Assembly: GCA_037447655.1 (NCBI GenBank)
Contig: JBBHKE010000059.1
Location: forward strand, 449,080-463,944
Reading direction: 5' to 3'
Origin: Zygnema cylindricum
Lineage: Eukaryota; Streptophyta; Zygnematophyceae; Zygnematales; Zygnemataceae
DNA length: 14,865 nucleotides
Both the position numbers and the translations under genes were made by a program. Below, one piece after another: positions 8,621 through 14,865 of the stretch. The notes under the pieces are model-generated. The model searched no databases. It was not told the origin of the DNA and saw only the letters and a list, made by a program, of their open reading frames with translations. How positions within the stretch are numbered: position 1 is the stretch's first letter; each line of letters starts with the position of its first letter.

Positions 8621-8964
8621 CGGTTCAATAATTTATCTCAATGACATCTTAAATGGAATACATGGTTGTGATATTGCAATAAGTACTTTTCCATGGTCTT
8701 TGGCCATATAACTTTTTTTTTTAACTTTTGATTTTCACTTTCTTTTTGCAACAATTTTGCCCAACAAATGACCACATCGGTCATCGTTGTTATTGCTTTG
8801 TCCAAAAATAGAAAATTATGTCATTGACATTAAATAAATTATCCTTATGGAAAGTTATATGATGTTCATGAAATTGCTTTGAGTGCGATAAGTCATTTTT
8901 GTATAAACAACAACATGACATTTCATTTCTACAACCTTAAGTGCATTTCCCATATAAATGAACG
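8621..8964. repeat. Long imperfect inverted repeat, MITE-like
   Basis: The centre is at 8768-8784, where ATGACC and GGTCAT flank ACATC. From there the two halves remain alignable outward. TTTTTGCAACA on the left matches the complement of TGTCCAAAAA on the right. CATATAACTTT near 8705 matches the complement of AAAGTTATATGA near 8851. ATGGAATACATGGTTGT near 8652 matches the complement of the stretch near 8910-8930. GGTTCAATAATTTAT near 8622 matches the complement of ATATAAATGAACG near 8952. Similarity is roughly two-thirds with indels, judged by eye. A foldback or MITE of about 340 bp is the simplest reading; no terminal duplication is clear. Confidence 0.45.
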
Positions 8965-9039
8965 TGCAATACTTGTTAACCGTCAGTAAGAGCGAGAACA
9001 TCTGAAAATATAAAAGCCTAAAATAGTGTAAAGTAACAA

Positions 9040-9265
9040 AAAATGCAATTAAAATACTTTAGCTTATATGTTTTGAATGTTTTCTAAAACCACAAGTACG
9101 CATCTTGGCAAATGCCGTCAAGGTAGTACATCGCTTGAAATAGTGACGATGCCACCTTAGCATAGACGGTACAAAGTCGCATAAAAAATGCGTTAAGTGC
9201 CAAAATTAATGATAATGCTTTTTTATTTCGACAAAAAATACACTAAATAACAAAGTTAACACTAA
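9040..9265. repeat. Second imperfect inverted repeat, MITE-like
   Basis: The inner arms are at 9112-9134 and 9143-9163. AAGGTAGTACATCG on the left pairs with CGATGCCACCTT on the right across a loop of about 8 bases. Weaker pairing continues outward: TACGCATCTTGG with the complement of TACAAAGTCGCATA, then an AT-rich tract on each side to about 9040 and 9265. Outer limits are approximate. Confidence 0.4.
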
Positions 9266-9317
9266 ATTCGTATTTAAGCTATTTGCTTTAACACCAATAA
9301 CAATGAGCGGTGTACTT

Positions 9318-9355
9318 GTGAAATTGCATTAAAGGGACAAATGGTGCAATTTCAC
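9318..9355. repeat. Perfect 11-bp inverted repeat
   Basis: GTGAAATTGCA (9318-9328) and TGCAATTTCAC (9345-9355) are exact reverse complements with a 16-base spacer. The pairing resumes further out with TGTAC and GTACA. It may be the core of another small foldback element. Confidence 0.55.
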
Positions 9356-9379
9356 TTATTTTGTACAATTGGAATCTAT

Positions 9380-9719
9380 TATTAATTATTTTGGAATGTA
9401 CCTCAAAATATGAACACTAGGTGTGGTGTGGATAGGTGGATGAGTAAACACTAAAATGCTATAAGTCCCACCTGACGGGTACAAACAAATTCAGTACAAT
9501 TATAACTAGAATACTTGGTGTGAGGCACCTTTCCACACCATATTGGAATATCGTTCGAACCTTCCCAATTTGACGTTTTCCGGCTCTATTCTAAGAACAA
9601 TGGTTGAAACGACTTAAAAGAGTTTCAATACTGATATAAAGGCGACGGAGTCTACAGTGTGAATCGTTATTAGTGTTAATGTTTTTTTTGCCACTCAAAC
9701 CATCTTTTCTCGGTATAAG
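9380..9719. other. No gene recognised
   Basis: Short inverted GGTGTG/CACACC words occur near 9520-9540. Nothing else can be supported. Confidence 0.5.
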
Positions 9720-10166
9720 GTGGTCGGATTATGGATCTGGCGGTTGCGACTGAAAGCCAAGATTCTCACCTTCCGAATGGCGGTCTCTATTAGAAATTTT
9801 GACAAGTGTGTACGGAGAAAATATGTTTTAAGTGGCAAAACATATGTTAACCCTAGTAGCGATACACGATGTACAAGGCGACGTGCAGGGGTCGCAAACG
9901 GTTACCCGAAACCAAAACTGACCGTTACCAGACCGCCCGCGTCATATCCGGAATGGATTTGGGTGCCGAAATTTGGGGGCCGGGCGGATTCGGCAAGTGA
10001 TTCACAAAAAAATAAAAAAAATCAGGTACGGTCGGGTAAGCAAAAAACGAAAAATATTGAAGGTTTTGTACTGTCCATACTATCCAACTTTACTGTAATT
10101 TGTACTCTTGGTATCGTGGAAGTTCGTGACATCATGATTAGCGTCGCAAATCCGACACGGTACTAA
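9720..10166 (+). other. Unrecognised 148-codon open frame over a hAT-like subterminal region
   Basis: The longest plus-strand open frame in the window, starting with GTG. It is basic, and its middle (GYPKPKLTVTRPPASYPEW) comes from the ACGG/CCCG-rich DNA at 9886-10060. That stretch lies close to a transposon-like end, so the open frame is probably a by-product of base composition and not a gene. No domain recognised. Confidence 0.25.
9886..10060 (+). mobile_element. Possible hAT-type transposon end (CAGGGG terminus and ACGG/CCCG-rich subterminal DNA)
   Basis: CAGGGGTCGCAAACGG at 9886-9901 is followed by ACCCGAAACC, GACCGTTACC, ATATCCGGAATGG, CCGGGCGG and TACGGTCGGG. Many plant hAT elements begin CAGGGG or CAGGGGTG and have CCG/ACGG-rich subterminal repeats. 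I found no matching CCCCTG terminus with an 8-bp target duplication. The CACCCCTG near 10466 belongs to the copia LTR. A single relic end is the most that can be claimed. Confidence 0.3.
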
Positions 10167-10323
10167 CACTATTCAATTCAGAAATCTTACTAGAGGATAT
10201 GGGTCGTAAATCATACTCTATTGCAAAGTGCCAATTATGCATTTAATACGGTGTTTCCACAAATATGTCGAATTATTATGTCAATAATGAAATTTTGTGG
10301 GCACCAGAGCCTCCCACATAATG

Positions 10324-10384
10324 AACAACCACAGCATGCACAACCACAGAATGCCCAACTACTCTACAGAATGCACAACTACTC
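10324..10384 (+). repeat. Short tandem repeat with ~15- and 20-bp units
   Basis: Units of the type ACAACCACAGAATGC repeat twice, followed by a 20-base variant with CTACTCTACAGAATGC and then ACAACTACTCT. Minor local duplication. Confidence 0.5.
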
Positions 10385-10456
10385 TTCCACAAAAGGATAC
10401 ACCCAACAGCCCAATATGTTTTAGACTATTACTGCCACCCTGGTAAGCAATGACTT

Positions 10457-11245
10457 TGACCAGCCTCACCCCTGTGAGGAGAAGACTCCCTTGAGTTCAA
10501 CATAAAAAGAATCTCCAAATGTAGTTATGGCTGTTCAAAAATAATTGATTTAAATACATGGCCTCTAGTTGAGAGGTCTTAAAAAAACTCTAAGTCTAAA
10601 CTAACTCCTCACAAAGTCTGCTTACTAAACCCTCAACCAATGAGAAGATTTTAAAGTACCGCGAGCTATGTACAAAAAACTAGTAGCCGCCACAGAAATT
10701 GTGCTGCAACTGTACGACACTGCTTAAAGTGGTATACTATCCATGTCCGACGCCATGGATCTGTCCTATCCTCCTCCGTCCACCTTTGGCGTCCTACCAC
10801 GTGTCAATTTGTGGCTATTTTGGCGTAAGCCGCCAAAAGAGCCATTCCGGGCCGTCGACCGTCTATTTCCTTATTTCCCTGAAATGTCGTCCGTCCGATT
10901 TGTTGGCGTGCAGAATGTTCTTTGCGGCCGTGGTACTGCGTCAATTCAATGTCCGTCGCTAAATGAAGTATAGTTTACAACACGTGACAAGTATTTATGA
11001 AACCATACATTATCATCGTTTTTACAATGCTTTAGTGGACAAGGCGGATGACTATGATGAATGTTGTAAACCCTGGAGCAAATCTAGGTCAGGTCACCCA
11101 TTTTGGCGTGATTTATTCTTTTTTTATTAACCTTAGCGCTGGATGTCATGGATAGCCATGACTTCTTTTCCTCTACAGCTTCTATCTTGGGAAAGCCCTA
11201 GGAACTGCAAGTAAGATAGGAATTAGACTTTTCATATTATCAACA
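10457..11245 (-). repeat. Ty1/copia LTR, copy A (3' LTR of the pol fragment at 11246-12893)
   Basis: On the sense (minus) strand the LTR starts TGTTGATAATATG directly after the RNase H region and a purine-rich stretch. It ends GGTCA at 10457, giving TG...CA boundaries and 789 bp. It aligns along its length with the LTR at 12894-13666. Shared blocks include TGACCA-CCTCACCC-TGTGAGGA at the low end, TAGTTATGGCTG, CTACTAAACC-type sequence, TGTACGAC and GTCATGGA near the high end. A conserved small hairpin CCTCAC-N4-GTGAGG lies at the sense 3' end of both copies. Confidence 0.6.
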
Positions 11246-12893
11246 CTCCGTTTATTTCCTAGCCATTTTTGAGTTATAGTCCAATTTTTTTTTTGCAATA
11301 AATGAGTTAATGGGACGGGACAGATTTAGTCATGATATCGGCTATCATCTGCTGATCTGATTTGTTCATCTATGTAACATTTTTTTTTCCACTTTCTCTC
11401 TAACAAAGTTTAGTTTAATATCCATGTGTCTTTATTTAAAATGATATTACGGATTGGTCGCAATAGCAATGGCGGCTTGATTATCAAGGAAGACATTTTC
11501 AATTCCATTATTTGTAAATCCCAATTCCGGAAGTAAACTTTTCACCTACATCAACTCTTTTACTGCACCACAAGGAGCCATATATTCAGCCTCCATTGTA
11601 AATTGGGCAATGCCTTTTTGTTGTTTGCTACTCCAACAACAAACACCCGCCCCAATTTTCAAGATATATCCAGAAGTAGCTCTTTTGACAAAACATCACT
11701 GTAACTAGCATCACTCTAAGTGGTAATGTCAATACTTCCCCCTCCTTGATGCAACTACAAATCCCGTGTCCTAATTAGATACCTAATTGCTCTCTTAGCT
11801 GCCTCCATATCTCTTTTGCTCAGATTGCCTATCTCTTTTGCTCAGATTGTTAAGACTTATACTCAAGACTCGAACTGCTGTAGCTATATCGGGCCTAGTG
11901 TAGTTGATGAAGTTAATCAGACTACCTACAATGTGACTGTATGGAATTCTCTCCATAAACTCTTTTGTTTCCTCACTCATCTCATTTTTAAAGATAATCA
12001 CTCCTCCCTTATCATTTTCTTTAACTCCATAGGATTTGTATATCCATTGGCCATCTCCATTGCTAATCTCTCAAACATATTTACTAATTCCTCTTTGTGA
12101 GTTAATCTAATTATTATGTTTTCTTTATTTCTTTCCATTTGAATTCCCAATATATACTTTGCCTCCCGTAAGTCTTTCACATCAACGTAACTTCTCATAT
12201 CTTTCTGAAGTATTGTGATCATTTCCAAAGACTTTCTCATTACCAACAGATCATCCACATGAATCCATCCTCAAACAAGTAAATGGAGTGGCCCAAGCTG
12301 ATTCTAAAGAATTCAGCTTGGTAACGAACTCATCGAACTTGATGTTCCATTGTCGTGGCGCCTGTTTTAGTCCATAAAGGGACTTGATTAACTTGCAAAC
12401 CTTGCTCTCCTCCCATTTCTCCACAAACCCCTAGTTTGCTTTATAAAGATCTCTTCCTCCAATTCTCTGACGAGGAATGTTGTCTTAATATCCATTTGAT
12501 GTACTTGCATGTCTTCTGGTGCGCCCAAACTTAACAAAATTCTGACCGATGGAAACCTCACCACCGGTGCTAAGGTTTCCTCATAGTCTATTCCCTCCTG
12601 TGTGTACCCCTTTGCCAATACCAAGCCTTGAATCTCCCAATAAAGTTTTCAAGATTTAATTATAACTTAAATACCTATTTACACCCGATAGATTTTATAT
12701 CCAGGGGACAATCTACCAACTCCCAAGTTTTTGGCTCCATAATTGAATTCCTTTCATCATTTATTACAGCTGCCTTGCAATTTTGTGGTTTCCATTGACC
12801 CAAATAATTGGCAGCCTATGTGAAGCCTCTAGGATAATATATGCCCCTTCTTCTTTCCCTATGAATAAGTGCCACCCTAGCACACAAGTATTC
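11246..12893 (-). pseudogene. Ty1/copia pol fragment 1: linker, reverse transcriptase, RNase H (decayed)
   Basis: From high to low coordinates on the minus strand: IMEPKTWELVD (about 12700-12740), the copia linker before RT; LAKGYTQEGIDYEETLAPV and MDIKTTFLVRELEEEIF (12440-12624), RT blocks; KVCKLIKSLYGLKQAPRQW (about 12340-12400). Next come VDDLLV with His for Tyr in the YVDD box (about 12240-12262), KDLREAKYILGIQM (about 12150-12180), and YSHIVGSLINFINYTRPDIA (about 11880-11940). Last are RNase H pieces (WSSKQQ-type motif near 11630, DNQAA near 11490, YHFK/HMDIKLNF near 11420, ADIMTK near 11330). Several stops and frameshifts. Gag, protease and integrase are absent between this fragment and the LTR at 12894, and no primer site follows that LTR. 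Confidence 0.8.
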
Positions 12894-13666
12894 TGACCAC
12901 CCTCACCCTTGTGAGGACGCGCTCTCGTGAGCCGAACGCAAAAAGAATCAATGAATTTGCTCACCTGAGCAGTAAGTTATGGCTGGTTAAAGATGACCTT
13001 TATAGTTACAAGCTTTCTTAGAGAGAGGTACCTAAATTTCACTAAGTTCTGGTCTGCCTACTCACGGCTACCTACTACTAAACCCTAGTCCAATTGGAAC
13101 AATGTGTAGTACAAAAGGTATAGTGCCCGATGTACTTATTGTACGGCTATTGTACGACATGGCCTTCATGGTGACACTTATTAAATCGGGAGCTATCGTT
13201 CCTCCTTGCATCATCTCCAATATCCAATAATGTGGCGCCACGTGGCATTGCGTGACGCTATCTCCAAAGGCCGCCAAAATCTCATTCCTGGTGGTGGCTA
13301 CAAAGACGGCTGACGGATCAAATATATTTACACGGTTCAGATTCGCGTCCTTGCATGAATTGTTTCATATGCACCTCGTCGTTTGTTTGGTGTGAATTTG
13401 CTGTCGGGTCAATGTTTATGATAATGTCAAACTTGTGGAGTGTATAGGTTCAATGATGTCTTAATGGTTAAGGTGACCGGATATATGTAGTTAGTAGGTC
13501 GCAAGTTCAAATCCGGCCAAAGGCATAGATTTGGAAAAATGCCATCTGCTTCAATCTACCACCTTCTAAATAAGGCGACAGTCATGGAATGTCTTTGATC
13601 CTCTCTCTCTCTCTTTAGAGTCTAACAAAAATAGAGAAGTGAACTATTAATTACCTATTTTCAACA
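12894..13666 (-). repeat. Ty1/copia LTR, copy B (3' LTR of the element at 13667-14655)
   Basis: The sense strand starts TGTTGAAAATAGG at 13666, immediately after AATTAAGAGGAG, a fitting polypurine tract, and ends GGTCA at 12894. The length is 773 bp. It is homologous to the 10457-11245 LTR, but divergence is high by eye, with only blocks well conserved. It lies directly against the truncated pol fragment 1, so it is either the 3' LTR of an element nested in that fragment or an LTR shared after recombination. It contains a tRNA-like segment at 13455-13520. Confidence 0.6.
13455..13520 (+). other. tRNA-like pol III A-box/B-box segment (SINE-like)
   Basis: TTAATGGTTAAGG at 13461-13473 resembles the A box of type-II tRNAs (as in Ser/Leu tRNAs). 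AGTTCAAATCC at 13504-13514 is one or two bases from the B-box consensus GGTTCRANTCC. The spacing of about 40 bases is compatible with pol III promoters. No cloverleaf can be folded with a paired acceptor stem, so it is not a functional tRNA gene. A SINE head or tRNA pseudogene is the best guess. The equivalent part of LTR copy A lacks these boxes. Confidence 0.45.
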
Positions 13667-14591
13667 CTCCTCTTAATTTCTAGTCACTTTTCAATTTTAA
13701 TCCACAATTTTCTCTACACTAAATCAACTTAGGGGAAGGCACTAGTTTTGTCATCATGTCTACAATCATCTCTTTATCAGTTTCATGAACCAATTTAATG
13801 ATATTATTTTCAACCTTCTCTTTAACAAAGCTTAGTCTAATATCCACATGCTTAGCTTTGAAGTGATATTTAGGATTAGCTGCAATAGAGATAGTAGCTT
13901 GATTATCACAAAAAAACATTATGAGTTCCAAACTTCATGAACCCAAGTTCTTAAAGAAAATATTTTTACCCACATAAATTCTTTGGTGGCACCACATAAA
14001 GCCTTGTACTCAGCCTCCATAGTGGATTGAGCAATTACTTCTTGTTGCTTGCTACTCCAACATCATGCACCAGATCCAATTTGCAACACATATCCAGTCG
14101 TACACCGCCTGAAAGGCACATCTCTTTACCTCACATTGCTCAAAGTGGGGATGTCAATGTTCTCCCCTCCCAAATGCAACCACAATTCCCTTGTCCCCAC
14201 TAGATACCTCATCACCCTTTTGGGTTCCTCCAATTCTTTCTTTCAAGGTTCATTTAAACTCTTGCTGAGGACTCCTACAGTTGCAGCTATATCCGGCCGG
14301 GTTAGTTCATAAAATAGATTAAACCACCTACAATCTGCCAATAAGGAATGATTTCCATAAATCTTCTTTCAATCTATATCATCATTAATGATCAATATTT
14401 CTCCCTCTCACTCGCCGCAGACGCTATCTTCAGATCCATGGGTGTCCAACATCCGTTTGCTTTCTCCATCGGAAATTTTTCTAGAATATTACTGATTTCA
14501 TTTTTCTAATCAGTCTTATAATTTTATTCTCTCTATCTCTCTACATTTGAATTCCCAAAATGTACTTTGCTTCGCCAAGATCTTTCATGTC
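13667..14591 (-). pseudogene. Ty1/copia pol fragment 2: RT C-terminus and RNase H (truncated)
   Basis: Minus strand, from high to low: DMKDLGEAKYILGIQM at about 14544-14591, then a stop; PYWQIVGGLIYFMN (about 14300-14345), the copia segment before TRPDIA; SKQQEVIAQSTMEAEYKAL (about 14005-14060), with the RNase H Glu; FFCDNQATISIA (about 13890-13912) with the catalytic Asp; YHFKAKHVDIRLSFVKEKVE; and MIVDMMTKLVPS near 13740-13770. The last 70 codons (13719-13931) are open to the natural stop just before the polypurine tract and LTR. All upstream parts (Gag body, protease, integrase, first half of RT) are missing. The fragment is clearly the same lineage as pol fragment 1. Confidence 0.82.
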
Positions 14592-14655
14592 AAAAGTGTT
14601 GTTCTACGACCACCAGTACAGGTGGAGGCGCAGCAGTAGTAGTAGAAGTAGACAT
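14592..14655 (-). pseudogene. Gag-start-like remnant joined to the RT fragment
   Basis: An ATG at 14653-14655 opens MSTSTTTAAPPPVLVVVEQ and meets the RT segment at 14591/14592, where the DMKDL frame begins. The two parts are in different frames (a TGA follows EQHF). This looks like an internal deletion that removed everything from early Gag to the last third of RT. The similar peptide at 5420-5480 supports a shared origin. Confidence 0.4.
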
Positions 14656-14865
14656 GATACTCTTATAAGCTATCAAGAATCCTATCAAACAACTTTTTTA
14701 AAGTGCTTACCAAATCTTATAAAAGCATCCAAACCTCACAAAACTCTATCAAAAAATAGAGTAGCATAAACAGTGCAAATTACCAAAGTTTCAGCAAAAT
14801 TGACCCGAAAACACTAAAGATATAATACTCAGAAGTTTTCCAAAAACTCTTTGCAATTTACTACT
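14656..14865 (-). other. AT-rich DNA upstream of the Gag-start remnant
   Basis: Probably the 5' leader or LTR part of copia element 2 on the minus strand, but no TG...CA end or tRNA primer site is visible before the window ends. Confidence 0.3.

Noticed and set aside
9886-10474. CAGGGG at 9886 and CCCCTG at about 10474 as the two ends of one hAT element
   Set aside because: Flanking 8-mers do not match, and the second site is part of the copia LTR, conserved in its sister copy.
13455-13520. Functional tRNA gene
   Set aside because: No paired acceptor or anticodon stems could be formed by eye; only the promoter boxes match.
1-14865. CRISPR arrays, bacterial operons, rRNA genes
   Set aside because: No regular short direct repeats with spacers, no ribosome-binding context and no rRNA sequence; all evidence points to plant nuclear repeats.

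Overview
The window looks like nuclear DNA of a land plant. It is AT-rich, has no intact host gene that I can recognise, and is built from broken transposable elements of types typical of plants: Ty1/copia and Ty3/gypsy LTR retrotransposons, a LINE, and inverted-repeat and subterminal-repeat pieces of DNA transposons. I cannot name the species. Every coding segment carries stops or frameshifts, so all are annotated as pseudogenes.

Positions 1-3110 (minus strand) hold the 5' half of a Ty3/gypsy-type polyprotein, running out of the window at position 1. In reading order it has Gag with two CCHC zinc knuckles, a retropepsin-type aspartic protease (MDTGA) and then, where reverse transcriptase would be expected, a cytosine-C5 DNA methyltransferase domain. 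The SAM-binding motif region, catalytic Cys (GWECQG), ENV motif and a late HxxRxxW motif can all be read. This is the most interesting object here: a retroelement that carried its own DNA methyltransferase.

Positions 3110-6480 hold mostly unassigned AT-rich DNA, then two direct-oriented blocks of a CpG-rich repeat with ~60-bp spacing (5248-5409 and 6187-6342) and a short Gag-start-like remnant (5420-5480). Positions 6490-8160 (plus strand) are a decayed LINE: RT blocks, a degenerate FADD box (VVDD) and a 3' end with AATAAA. Positions 8160-10450 hold short repeats: two long imperfect inverted repeats (about 8621-8964 and 9040-9265), a perfect 11-bp inverted repeat, a hAT-like CAGGGG end with ACGG/CCCG-rich sequence, and a small tandem repeat.

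Positions 10457-14655 (minus strand) are two related Ty1/copia elements. Reading from high to low coordinates: a truncated copy (Gag-start remnant fused to RT C-terminus and RNase H), an LTR (12894-13666), a second pol fragment (linker, RT, RNase H), and another LTR (10457-11245). Both LTRs start TGTTGA and end GGTCA on the sense strand. They are clearly homologous but diverged, so the array is either a nested insertion or an LTR-recombination product. A tRNA-like pol III A/B-box segment lies inside the 12894-13666 LTR.
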